DNA of 64,000 nucleotides, taken from NCBI GenBank assembly GCA_964392305.1, contig CAYMPV010000030.1:1-64000 (forward strand), given 5' to 3'. Each line of letters opens with the position of its first letter. The stretch's first letter is position 1. Position numbers and translations under genes: made by a program. The notes beneath the pieces were generated by a model. It was not told where the DNA came from and did not search any database. It saw nothing but the letters and a program-made list of their open reading frames with translations. Shown piece by piece: positions 53,023 through 61,363 of the stretch. The stretch is from JACKIC01 sp964392305 (GTDB taxonomy: Bacteria; Planctomycetota; UBA1135; UBA2386).

Positions 53023-53157
53023 ATGGCCTCCCTGTTCGCACACATCACCCCCCTCGAAGCCCCGGTCGTCTGGTTCGCCTTCGCCGGTGGTCTTGCCCTC
53101 GGCATCCTCGGCACCCTGGCGGTGCTGCGCAGCAAGCTCCACAAGCCGCAGGCCTGA
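53023..53157 (+). CDS. Small single-helix membrane protein (44 residues)
   Basis: A 44-residue frame begins at the ATG at 53023 and reads ASLFAHITPLEAPVVWFAFA, then GGLALGILGTLAVLRSKLHK, that is, a short polar start, one transmembrane helix and a basic C-terminus. Stop at 53157, 18 bases before the ThyX-like gene. The topology and position suggest a real small gene rather than a chance frame. The family is not known. Confidence 0.55.
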   Translation: MASLFAHITPLEAPVVWFAFAGGLALGILGTLAVLRSKLHKPQA

Positions 53158-53175
53158 GCCAGAACGCACGCGACG

Positions 53176-54795
53176 ATGACCTACAGCGACTTCGAACGGC
53201 GCCTGCTCGAGAACTACTTCTCGGTCGTCGACGGCAGCGAACACGCGGACATCTACCTGGTGCGCAACCTGCCCCAGGAGGTCGCCGCGACGCTCAACGG
53301 CGTCTATTCGCGCAGCAGCAAGTCGATGCGCGACCAGTTCCTGGACCGGCTGCGCCAGGGGCTCGCCGCCCAGGGCAAACAGCTCGAGGACCTGCCGCTC
53401 GAAGGCCGCCGCGACGTGCTGTCCGAGGTCATGGCCGACAAGTCGGGCCAGTTCCTCAAGACCTACGCGATCGACCACGGTCACAACTCGCTGCGCGAAG
53501 GTTCGGTCGTGCATCTCGCGGTCGAACGCGTCTCGCAGCTCGTCACGCGCTTCATCCAGCGCGAACGCCGCTGCAGCTTCGAGGAGTCGTCGACGCGCTA
53601 CATCTCGTTCGGCGCCGAGACCCACTGGCGCGATCCCGACGTGATGGCGGCTGGCGGCGAACTCGCTGCGGGCTACGACGAGGTGCTGCGCAGCACGTTC
53701 GCGCTCTACACCGAGAGCAGCAACAAGCTGCTCACACACCTGCAGCGTCTGCGGCCGCTGGCGGCCGGCGAGAAGGAGGGGCCATGGTTGCGCACACTCA
53801 AGGCCGAGGCCTTCGACGCGGCCCGTTATCTGCTGACCCCGGCGGTGTTCACCAAGTGGGGCATGGTCGCGGACGCGCGCACGATGGGCGAAGTGATCAC
53901 CGAACTCTCCAGCCACCCGCTGGCCGAGTTCCGCATCGTCGGCGACCGCATGCGCCAGCAGGCCGAGACGGCGCTGCCGACGCTGCTGCGCCACAGCGGC
54001 GCCAACAAGTTCCTGCAGACCCTGCACCAATTGCTGCCGCAGATCGTGAGTGAGCTCGGCTGCGCCGAGACGACGCCAGTGCGCGGCGCGGCCACGGGGC
54101 ACACCGAACTGCTCGGCTTCGACAAGGACCTCGACGACAAGCTGCTCGCGTCGCTGCTCTACGAGAGTAGCCCGTTGCCGTTCGGCAGCCTCGTCGACCG
54201 CGTCAAGCAGCTCACCAACGGTCAGCGCCAGGAACTGCTGCAGCGGCTCATGGCGGCGCGCGGCACCCACGACGCCTGGCCGCTCGCGCTCGAAGGCGCG
54301 GCACCGTTCGAGTTCGAGGTGATGCTCGACTTCGGCGCGTTCCGCGACATCGGCCGCCACCGCAAGAGCCTGCAGCAGCAGCAGACGCTGACGACCGCGC
54401 ACGGGTTCGCGGTGCCGCCGTTGATGCACGAAGCGGGCTTCGGCGACGCCTACACCGAAGTGCTCGAGCGCACTGCCGATCTGCAGCAGCAGATCGCCGC
54501 GCGCTTCCCGCACGCCGCCGGCTACGTCACACCGTTCGCGTTCCTGCAGCGCGTGCGCATCCAGTTCGACCCGCGCCAGACCGCCTACTTCATCGAGCTG
54601 CGCAGCGGCCCCGAAGGCCACTTCTCCTACCGGCAGGTCGCGCTCGACATGTTCGCGCACGTGCGTTCGGTGTCGCCGCTGTTCGCGCAGTTCGTGCGCG
54701 CCAAGGAAGGCGAGGCGTTCCTGGGCCGTCTCGAGAGTGAGATGACCGCGGACGAACGGCGGCAGCGGCGCATGCAGGCCGCGGGCGACGCGTAG
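53176..54795 (+). CDS. Tandem ThyX-like (FAD-dependent thymidylate synthase family) protein
   Basis: 539 residues, about twice a normal ThyX. The N-half has YSRSSKSMRDQFLDRL, KTYAIDHGHNSLREGS and, near residue 128, RERRCSFEESSTRY, which aligns with the ThyX signature RHRxxSxNExSxRY but has His and Asn replaced by Glu. The C-half repeats the fold, with DFGAFRDIGRHRKSLQQQQ near residue 393, keeping an RHR but lacking the S-x-N-E part. ThyX makes dTMP using FAD, methylene-THF and NADPH. The degenerate motifs raise doubt about that activity. It may be a paralogue with another role. A small membrane protein gene precedes it. Confidence 0.82.
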   Translation: MTYSDFERRLLENYFSVVDGSEHADIYLVRNLPQEVAATLNGVYSRSSKSMRDQFLDRLRQGLAAQGKQLEDLPLEGRRDVLSEVMADKSGQFLKTYAIDHGHNSLREGSVVHLAVERVSQLVTRFIQRERRCSFEESSTRYISFGAETHWRDPDVMAAGGELAAGYDEVLRSTFALYTESSNKLLTHLQRLRPLAAGEKEGPWLRTLKAEAFDAARYLLTPAVFTKWGMVADARTMGEVITELSSHPLAEFRIVGDRMRQQAETALPTLLRHSGANKFLQTLHQLLPQIVSELGCAETTPVRGAATGHTELLGFDKDLDDKLLASLLYESSPLPFGSLVDRVKQLTNGQRQELLQRLMAARGTHDAWPLALEGAAPFEFEVMLDFGAFRDIGRHRKSLQQQQTLTTAHGFAVPPLMHEAGFGDAYTEVLERTADLQQQIAARFPHAAGYVTPFAFLQRVRIQFDPRQTAYFIELRSGPEGHFSYRQVALDMFAHVRSVSPLFAQFVRAKEGEAFLGRLESEMTADERRQRRMQAAGDA

Positions 54796-54891
54796 GCCAG
54801 GGCGCACCCAACCTCCCCCCCCAACCGGGCAGTAGCTGGCGTTAGGATGGGTCGCCCTCCCGGCCCCCCCCGCGAGGCGAACCCGCACGGC

Positions 54892-54896
54892 AGGAG
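54892..54896 (+). promoter_or_regulatory. Shine-Dalgarno AGGAG for the propeller gene
   Basis: AGGAG lies five bases before the ATG at 54902 and fixes that start. Confidence 0.65.
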
Positions 54897-54901
54897 TTCA
54901 A

Positions 54902-57445
54902 ATGGCGTCGCGATCGACCAGCTGCACCGCGCTCACGCCGTCGTCGACCGGCGCGCTTACGGCAATCCTGGTGGCCATGTCGATGGCCCCGGCCCTGCCG
55001 GCGCAGTGCCCGAGTGTCTGGCAGTCGACCGGGTCGGTGGCAGGCACCAGCGGCCGCGTCGATGTCGCGGCGACCTGGGACCCCGACGGCAATGGCCCCG
55101 TGGCGCCGCAACTCGTGATCGGGGGCATCTTCGGCGTCGTCGGCACGGCGGCAGCTGCGAACATCGCGTCCTACGACCCCGCCGCCGCGCAGTGGACCTC
55201 GCTGGGGTCAGGCTGCGCCGGCATCGTGCGCGACGTCACCACGCTTCCGAACGGGGACCTCGTGGCGTGCGGGCAGTTCCAGGTGGCGGGCGGCGTCGCC
55301 TGCAGCAACATCGCGCGCTGGAACGGCACCGCGTGGGCGCCCCTCGGCAGCGGCACCAACGGCCAGCTCTTCGCCGTCGCCGCGTTGCCCAACGGCCATA
55401 TCGCGGCGGCCGGCGAGTTCACGATGGCCGGCGGCGCCTCGGCCAACCGCGTCGCGATCTACGACGGCTCGACGTGGTCCGCCCTGGGCTCGGGCATGGC
55501 CAATACGGTCTACGAACTGGTGGGTCTGCCCAATGGCGACCTGATCGCCGCCGGCTTCTTCACGCACGCGGGCGGCGTGCTCTGCCGCAACCTCGCCCGC
55601 TGGAACGGCGCCGCGTGGTCGCCGTTGGGCGTCGGCGTCGACAACACGGTGTTCGGCCTCGCGGTCGACACGAACGGCGACCTGCTCGCCGCCGGCGAAT
55701 TCACCACCGCGGGCGGGCAACCGGCGAATCGCGTGGCCCGTTGGAACGGCACGTCGTGGTCGCCGTTGGGCGCGGGCCTCGGTGGTTCGGCCTACACCGT
55801 CGCCGTCGCCGCCAACGGCGACGTGCTCGCAGGCGGCGCGTTCCTGACGGCAGGAGGCGCTGCCGCCAGCCGGATCGCGCGCTGGGACGGGAGCAGTTGG
55901 TCCCCGCTCGGCACCGGCACCGACGACGGCGTCGAGGCGGTCGTCGAACTGCCGGGCGGCGAAGTCGTGGCCGGCGGCTCGTTCCTGCTCGCCGGCGGCG
56001 TCACGACCGCACACGTGGCGCGGTGGACCGGAGCTGCGTGGAGCGCCATGGCGCCCCCGACCGGTCTGGACGGGAGCGTGCTGACGATCGCAACCACCGC
56101 CAACGGTGACGCCATCGTCGGGGGCACCTTCGCGCACGCCGGCAGCGTGGCCGCCGGGCGCGTCGCGCGCTGGAACGGCACGAACTGGTCCGCTGTGGGC
56201 GGCAGCTTCGACGGCGAGGTCCACGCGGCGATCGAGATGCCGAACGGCGACCTCGTCGTCGGCGGCGCGTTCACCACTGCGGGCACGATCGCCGCGGGCA
56301 GCATCGCGCGTTGGGACAGCAGCAACTGGCATGCGCTCGGCAGCGGCATCGCGAGCGGGCTCGGCACGATCCGGTGCCTCGCGGCGTTGCCCAATGGCGA
56401 ACTGATCGCGGCCGGCCTGTTCACGACGATCGGCGGGGTGCCGGCGAACAACATCGCGCGCTGGGACGGCGCCGCGTGGCATGCGCTGGGCTCCGGCATC
56501 GCCGGCGACGTCGCATCCCTGCAGGTGCTGCCGAACGGCGAACTGGTCGCGGGCGGTTCCTTCGTCGACGCGGGTGGCGTTCCCGTCGTGAATGTTGCCC
56601 GCTGGGACGGCGCCGCGTGGCACGCGCTCGACACAGGCCTGCGCGGCCGGGTCGCCGACCTGACGCTGCTGCCCAACGGCGAGTTGCTCGCGGTCGGCAG
56701 CTTCGTGCTCGCCGGCATCACCGTGGTCAACCACGTCGCACGCTGGGACGGCAGCTACTGGTATCCGCTCGGCAGTGGCATCCAGGCGACATTCGTCCAT
56801 GCCGTGGCAGCGCTGCCCAACGGCGACGTCGTGGTCGGGGGCAACTTCTACAACGGCGTGCCGCCCGGACACCTTGTGCGCTGGAACGGAGCAACGTGGT
56901 CCCCGATGGGCCTTGGCGCGGACGCCGCGGTGAACACCCTCCAGTTCGACTCTCGCGGCGGCGTGCTGATCGGCGGCGACTTCGCGACCGCGGGCGGGGT
57001 GGTGACTCCGTTCTTCACGCGCCTCGCGACCACCTGCCCCGCGACGGCGACGACGGTTGCGACGACCTGCGTCGGCCCGGCCGGCCCGCTGTCGCTGACG
57101 ATCACGCAACACGCCTGGGCCGGTGCGACGTGCCGTTCGACCACGATCGGTTTCGCGGCGGGCAGCTTCGCGGTCGCCGTGCTCGGCTTCGTCGCGCAGA
57201 ACGTGCCTCTGGCGCAGCTGCATCCCGCCGGTTTGCCCGGCTGCGAACTGCTCACCAGCCTCGATGCCGCGACACTGGCGTTGCCCAGCGGCGGCGTTTC
57301 GGGCTACGCGTTCGCGATCCCGAACTCGACCGCGTTCGCAGGCCTGCAGGTGCGGCACCAGATGCTCCAGGCCGAGGTGACCGGCGGCGCGCTGAACTCG
57401 TTGAGCAGTTCGAACGTGCTGCTGCTCACGGTCGGCGCGCTCTGA
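54902..57445 (+). CDS. Secreted 14-repeat beta-propeller-like protein with C-terminal sorting-like domain
   Basis: 847 residues. A signal peptide (GALTAILVAMSMAPALPAQ) precedes about 14 repeats of roughly 45-50 residues. Each has a NGDL-A-GGxFxxAGG-xxANxxARWNGxxW-xxLGSG pattern (AACGQFQVAGG at the start, AAGEFTTAGG, VGGAFTTAGT, VAGGSFVDAGG). The repeats resemble delta-60/kelch-like units of surface proteins. The last 130 residues (LAQLHPAGLPGCELLTSLD, GYAFAIPNSTAFAGLQV, SNVLLLTVG) are a different domain, like the tail of the kelch protein at 14959. It is preceded by a good Shine-Dalgarno. No enzymatic motif. Confidence 0.8.
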   Translation: MASRSTSCTALTPSSTGALTAILVAMSMAPALPAQCPSVWQSTGSVAGTSGRVDVAATWDPDGNGPVAPQLVIGGIFGVVGTAAAANIASYDPAAAQWTSLGSGCAGIVRDVTTLPNGDLVACGQFQVAGGVACSNIARWNGTAWAPLGSGTNGQLFAVAALPNGHIAAAGEFTMAGGASANRVAIYDGSTWSALGSGMANTVYELVGLPNGDLIAAGFFTHAGGVLCRNLARWNGAAWSPLGVGVDNTVFGLAVDTNGDLLAAGEFTTAGGQPANRVARWNGTSWSPLGAGLGGSAYTVAVAANGDVLAGGAFLTAGGAAASRIARWDGSSWSPLGTGTDDGVEAVVELPGGEVVAGGSFLLAGGVTTAHVARWTGAAWSAMAPPTGLDGSVLTIATTANGDAIVGGTFAHAGSVAAGRVARWNGTNWSAVGGSFDGEVHAAIEMPNGDLVVGGAFTTAGTIAAGSIARWDSSNWHALGSGIASGLGTIRCLAALPNGELIAAGLFTTIGGVPANNIARWDGAAWHALGSGIAGDVASLQVLPNGELVAGGSFVDAGGVPVVNVARWDGAAWHALDTGLRGRVADLTLLPNGELLAVGSFVLAGITVVNHVARWDGSYWYPLGSGIQATFVHAVAALPNGDVVVGGNFYNGVPPGHLVRWNGATWSPMGLGADAAVNTLQFDSRGGVLIGGDFATAGGVVTPFFTRLATTCPATATTVATTCVGPAGPLSLTITQHAWAGATCRSTTIGFAAGSFAVAVLGFVAQNVPLAQLHPAGLPGCELLTSLDAATLALPSGGVSGYAFAIPNSTAFAGLQVRHQMLQAEVTGGALNSLSSSNVLLLTVGAL
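55220..56995 (+). repeat. Degenerate tandem repeats of about 140 bp inside the propeller gene
   Basis: The repeated protein units are also visible in the DNA as near-periodic runs of CGCTGGAACGGC, CCGTTGGGC and GGCGGC-containing blocks about every 130-145 bases. They are diverged copies, not exact, so recent expansion is not evident. Confidence 0.6.
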
Positions 57446-57458
57446 CCGCGGGGGTCAG
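57440..57458. terminator. Hairpin spanning both stop codons of convergent genes
   Basis: TCTGACC and GGTCAGA form a 7-base stem with a 5-base loop. The TGA of the propeller gene and the TGA of the convergent gene on the other strand both lie within it. There is no T-tract, so bidirectional termination is only a possibility. Confidence 0.4.
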
Positions 57459-57961
57459 AACACCCGGATGTTGCCGGCGAGCAGCGGCAAGAAGGCGACC
57501 GGCGGCGGCGGGCCGATCAGCGCGATGATCTGCTCGGCGGTCAGGTTGCCCAGGAACGCTGGCACGACGCTGGTGCCCGTGATCCCGTCCGGAGTCGGGC
57601 CCCAGCCGTTGCCGTTGTCGACGACTGCCTGGAAGGTCTGAGCGCCGACGACGTACTCAGGCGGCGCGTTCTCCGTCGCTACGATCGGTCCGGCGTAGAC
57701 GACCGCGCCATTGACCCGGAACAGGGACGTCACCTGCACCAGCACGTAGCTGTTCGTGCTGGGCTCATAGCCGAAGGAATAGCCCTGGGCGGAGCCGTTC
57801 GGCAGCTCCCTGACACAGAGCGAGAAGATGCGCGTGTTCTGGTTGTTGCCGACGTAGACGCCGGCGCCGCGCGCGACGATCGATTGGGCGCTGGCCGTCG
57901 CCGCTGCGGCGAAACACATGGCGGTGGCGAGAAGGGCTCGGAATGCGGTCTTGAAGCTCAT
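57455..57961 (-). CDS. Small secreted protein of unknown function
   Basis: 168 residues with a clear signal peptide (AFRALLATAMCFAAAATASAQ). The mature part (SIVARGAGVYVGNNQNTRIF, YEPSTNSYVLVQVTSLFRV, GGPPPPVAFLPLLAGNIRVF-like tail) is beta-rich and has no family I recognise. The region before it is unusual in having an A/T-containing start (CAAAATG). It is convergent with the propeller gene. Confidence 0.7.
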   Translation of the reverse strand: MSFKTAFRALLATAMCFAAAATASAQSIVARGAGVYVGNNQNTRIFSLCVRELPNGSAQGYSFGYEPSTNSYVLVQVTSLFRVNGAVVYAGPIVATENAPPEYVVGAQTFQAVVDNGNGWGPTPDGITGTSVVPAFLGNLTAEQIIALIGPPPPVAFLPLLAGNIRVF

Positions 57962-58083
57962 TTTGGTTCGAGGGGGTTGAGGGCCCTTGCCAGCGGCGTG
58001 TTTCGCCCCGGCTCGGGCCCGGTCTGGCCCTCAATCCGAAATCCGCCCCCGGGCGCCGACATGTTTCCTGGATACTTCGCGAA

Positions 58084-58674
58084 ATGGACGATCCCTCATC
58101 AGGGAGCAGGGCCGCAGCCGTGACGCAGGCCCTGAGCAGGATCGGCGGCGACCGGGACCCTTCCAGCGAGCTGCTGCCCCTCGTCTACGAAGAGCTGCGT
58201 CGGCTCGCCGCCGCGCGCCTCGCCCGACTCAGCCCGGGACAGACCCTGCAGGCGACCGCGCTCGTGCACGAGGCATACATCCGCCTGGTCGGCGACCACG
58301 ACCCCGGTTGGCAGGGTCGGGCGCACTTCTTCGGCGCGGCCGCGCGCGCCATGCGCAACGTCGTCGCCGACCACCTGCGGCAGAAGGGCAGCATCAAACG
58401 CGGCGGCCGGATGCGGCGCGTCGGGGAGACGACGGCTGCGGCGCTGTCGTGCGAAGGCGCGGACGACGGCGTGCTCGCGGTCGAGGAGGCGCTGACGGCG
58501 TTCGAACGCGACTACCCGCGCAAGGCCGAGGTCGTGACCCTGACCTTCTACGGCGGTCTGTCCACGGCCGAGATCGCCGAGGTGCTGTCACTGTCCGAAC
58601 GCACCGTCGAGCGGGACTGGCGTTTCGCGAGAGCCTGGCTCAACAGCCGCCTCGCCGACCCGGAAGAGGCATGA
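58084..58674 (+). CDS. ECF-like RNA polymerase sigma factor (TIGR02999 type)
   Basis: 196 residues: SELLPLVYEELRRLAAARLARLSPGQTLQATALVHEAYIRLV (region 2), FFGAAARAMRNVVADHLRQKGSIKRGG, and region 4 LTFYGGLSTAEIAEVLSLSERTVERDWRFARAWL. This is the TIGR02999 group, usually found next to planctomycete Ser/Thr kinases. It ends TGA overlapping the ATG of the kinase gene (ATGA), so the two are co-translated. It has no obvious anti-sigma; the kinase may be its partner. Confidence 0.92.
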   Translation: MDDPSSGSRAAAVTQALSRIGGDRDPSSELLPLVYEELRRLAAARLARLSPGQTLQATALVHEAYIRLVGDHDPGWQGRAHFFGAAARAMRNVVADHLRQKGSIKRGGRMRRVGETTAAALSCEGADDGVLAVEEALTAFERDYPRKAEVVTLTFYGGLSTAEIAEVLSLSERTVERDWRFARAWLNSRLADPEEA

Positions 58675-61325
58675 CCGTGCCGCTCTCGCCGGACGACCGC
58701 GAGAACCTCGAGGCGCTCTTCGAACGCGCCGCTGATCTGCCGGCGAGTGAGCACCAGGCCTTCGTGGCGGCAGAGTGCCGGGGCAACCCCGCGCTCGCTC
58801 GCGAGCTCGAGCGCCTGCTCGCCGCGCTCGACATGGACAGCATCCTGTCGCCTCGCGACGTTGGCCCGGGCCTGGCTCCCGGCACCAGGCTCGGCGCCTA
58901 CGAGCTGCTCGAGCGCATCGGGCAGGGTGGCATGGGCGAGGTGTACGCCGCGCGACAACACAGCCCGATCGTTCGTCGTGTGGCCATCAAGCTGATCAAA
59001 CGCGGCATGGACAGCGACCGGGTCGTGGCCCGCTTCCTGGCCGAGCGCCAGGCACTGGCGCGAATGGGGCACCCGAACATCGCGCAGGTCCACGATGGCG
59101 GCACCACCGAGGACGGCCGACCCTACTTCGTGATGGAGTTGGTTGCCGGTGAGCCGATCACGCACTACTGCGATCGGCACCTGCTGACCACGCGACGGCG
59201 GCTCGAGCTGTTTCTTGGCATCTGTGCCGGCGTCCAGCACGCGCACCTCAGGGGCATCATCCACCGCGACCTCAAGCCATCGAACCTGCTCGTCACCGAG
59301 CAGGACGGTGAGGCGGTCGGCAAGGTGATCGACTTCGGCCTGGCGCGCGCCACGACCGGGCGCCTCGCGGAAGATTCGCTGCAGACGATGCTCGGGCAGG
59401 TCGTCGGCACCCTGGACTACATGAGCCCCGAGCAGGCCGATCCGCGAGCGGTCGACCTCGACATCCGCACGGACGTCTACTCGCTCGGCGTCGTACTCTA
59501 CCAGCTGCTCAGCGGGCTCTTGCCGTTCGATCACACGACGACTGCAGTCGATCCGTTGCGCGCGATCCTCGAGCAGGAACCACCGACGCCGAGCATCCGA
59601 CTGCGCCGCCAGCGCTTCACGGTGACGGAACTGGCGCCGAAGCACGGCACCGATGGACGCTCGCTGATCCGTCAGCTCACCGGCGATCTCGATTGGATCT
59701 GCCTCAAGGCGCTCGAGAAGGATCCGGCTCGACGCTACCAATCGGTGGCCGAGCTGGCCGACGACGTACGCCGGCATCTCGCCAACGAACCCGTGCGCGC
59801 GAGGCGACCCGGCATCGGATACCGCGCCAGGAAGTTCGTCCGGCGCAATCGCATCGCGGTGATTGCCGGTACCTTGATCGCGGTGGCGATCGGCTTCCTG
59901 GTTGCCGGCCAACTCGAGACCCTCTCCGCGACCCGCGTCGCGGCCATGCAGGAACCCTACGTCGATGCCTACCGGCTGACGCAGCTCGTACGTCGCGCCG
60001 ATCACGAGCTCTGGCCCCCCTATCCTGACAAGATCGCCGACCTGACGAAGTGGTCCCAGCAAGCCGCGCGGTTGATCACTGGCTTGCCCCGGCACGAAGC
60101 GGAGCTGCTGCGCATGGAGCGTGAACCGCGCACCGAACCGAGCGACGAATACGACGTGCGGCACGAGACGCTGATGGCGCTGGTGCAGGACCTGCAGGCG
60201 CTTGGCGATCCCCTGACCGGCCTGCTGGGCGACGACCCCGATGCCGTCTCGAGGGATCACGGCTGGAGCGTTCCGCGCCGCCTCGCCTTCTCGCGCAAGC
60301 TGCAGGCCGGGTTCGCCGCCGATGGCGAGTACCGCCGGGCGTGGAACGAGCACCTGCCGGCGATCCAGGCGGCGCATCCCGGGCTCGACCTGCAGCCGCA
60401 GATGGGGCTGGTGCCGATCCACGAGAACAAGGCGACCGGGCTGTGGGAGTTCGCGCATCTGCTGACCGGCGAACCGGCGCGGGTCGGCGACGACGGCATC
60501 CTGATGCTGACCGAGGAAACCGGCATCGTGTTGGTCTTGATCCGTTCCGGGCAGAGCACGATGGGCCAAGGTGCGGACGAGCCTCGGAACAACAATCCGC
60601 CGCACACCGTCGATCTGTCGGCCTACTTCCTGTCGAAGTACGAGATGACGCAGGGACAGTGGAAACGACTGACCGGTCACAATCCCAGTCGCAATGGCCC
60701 GGACGGCGTGTGGCATCCCGAGTGGCTCGAGGCGGTCGCTGGAGTCGCCCCGCTGCCGACGCTGTTGCACCCCGTCGAGCAGGTGAGCTGGCTGGACTGC
60801 ATGGGCTCGCCGAACGCACCAGGCTGGCTGCCGCGCCTCGACCTCGTGCTGCCCAGCGAAGCACAGTGGGAACACGCCGCGCGCGCCGGCACGTCGACCG
60901 CCTTCTGGTCGGGCGAGACCATTGCCGACCTGCAGGGCGTGGCCAACGTCGCCGACGACTACGCCTGGAACCACGGCGGACTCGACCACGAGGGCGGCAA
61001 GAATCCTGGGGCGGCCTCATTCACCGACGGCGCCGCAATGCACACCCCGGTCGACCGCCACCGCCCCAACCCGTTCGGCCTCTACGACGTGCACGGCAAC
61101 GTCTACGAGTGGTGCCTGGACAGTTACGATCGGGATTTCACGCGTGTGGACCACGGCCGCGACCCGGTGGCGAATCCGTGGGTCGGCGATGAACCCAGGG
61201 TCTACCGCGGCGGCAGCTATCGAGTGCTGTTCGGAGCGGCGCGTTCGTGGATCCGCAACCACTACCCACCGGGGATGTCCGGGCACGCGCTGGGCGTCCG
61301 GCCGGCGAGGGCCATCGTGCGCTGA
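58671..61325 (+). CDS. Transmembrane Ser/Thr kinase with C-terminal formylglycine-generating-enzyme-like domain
   Basis: 884 residues. A short N-terminal helical part (LEALFERAADLPASEHQAFV) is followed by the kinase: the P-loop GQGGMGEV, VAIKLIKR, HRDLKPSNLL, DFGLA and SPEQ. A transmembrane helix (RIAVIAGTLIAVAIGFLVAG) is near residues 394-413. The C-terminal 270 residues are sulfatase-modifying-factor-like (EMTQGQWKRLTGHNPS, LPSEAQWEHAARAGT, GLYDVHGNVYEWCLD, RVYRGGSYRV, GVRPAR). The cytoplasmic kinase would sense via the outside FGE-like domain or modify envelope proteins. It overlaps the sigma gene, so the sigma factor is the probable target. The domain calls are clear; the function is inferred. 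Confidence 0.9.
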   Translation: MTVPLSPDDRENLEALFERAADLPASEHQAFVAAECRGNPALARELERLLAALDMDSILSPRDVGPGLAPGTRLGAYELLERIGQGGMGEVYAARQHSPIVRRVAIKLIKRGMDSDRVVARFLAERQALARMGHPNIAQVHDGGTTEDGRPYFVMELVAGEPITHYCDRHLLTTRRRLELFLGICAGVQHAHLRGIIHRDLKPSNLLVTEQDGEAVGKVIDFGLARATTGRLAEDSLQTMLGQVVGTLDYMSPEQADPRAVDLDIRTDVYSLGVVLYQLLSGLLPFDHTTTAVDPLRAILEQEPPTPSIRLRRQRFTVTELAPKHGTDGRSLIRQLTGDLDWICLKALEKDPARRYQSVAELADDVRRHLANEPVRARRPGIGYRARKFVRRNRIAVIAGTLIAVAIGFLVAGQLETLSATRVAAMQEPYVDAYRLTQLVRRADHELWPPYPDKIADLTKWSQQAARLITGLPRHEAELLRMEREPRTEPSDEYDVRHETLMALVQDLQALGDPLTGLLGDDPDAVSRDHGWSVPRRLAFSRKLQAGFAADGEYRRAWNEHLPAIQAAHPGLDLQPQMGLVPIHENKATGLWEFAHLLTGEPARVGDDGILMLTEETGIVLVLIRSGQSTMGQGADEPRNNNPPHTVDLSAYFLSKYEMTQGQWKRLTGHNPSRNGPDGVWHPEWLEAVAGVAPLPTLLHPVEQVSWLDCMGSPNAPGWLPRLDLVLPSEAQWEHAARAGTSTAFWSGETIADLQGVANVADDYAWNHGGLDHEGGKNPGAASFTDGAAMHTPVDRHRPNPFGLYDVHGNVYEWCLDSYDRDFTRVDHGRDPVANPWVGDEPRVYRGGSYRVLFGAARSWIRNHYPPGMSGHALGVRPARAIVR

Positions 61326-61333
61326 AGCTCGCT

Positions 61334-61357
61334 GCGCCGCACCCCCGAGGGCGGCGC
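61334..61357. terminator. GC hairpin between convergent kinase and kelch lipoprotein genes
   Basis: GCGCCGC and GCGGCGC form a perfect 7-base stem with a 10-base loop just after the kinase stop. There is no T-tract, but the place between convergent stops fits a bidirectional terminator. Confidence 0.45.
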
Positions 61358-61363
61358 GAAGGC

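Noticed and set aside
55220..56995. Propeller-gene repeats as a mobile or VNTR element
   Set aside because: The repeats encode protein units, are diverged and stay in frame, so they are explained as a coding repeat.
55208..57358. 716-residue minus-strand frame opposite the propeller gene
   Set aside because: It mirrors the repeats of the real plus-strand gene and has no leader or domain of its own.
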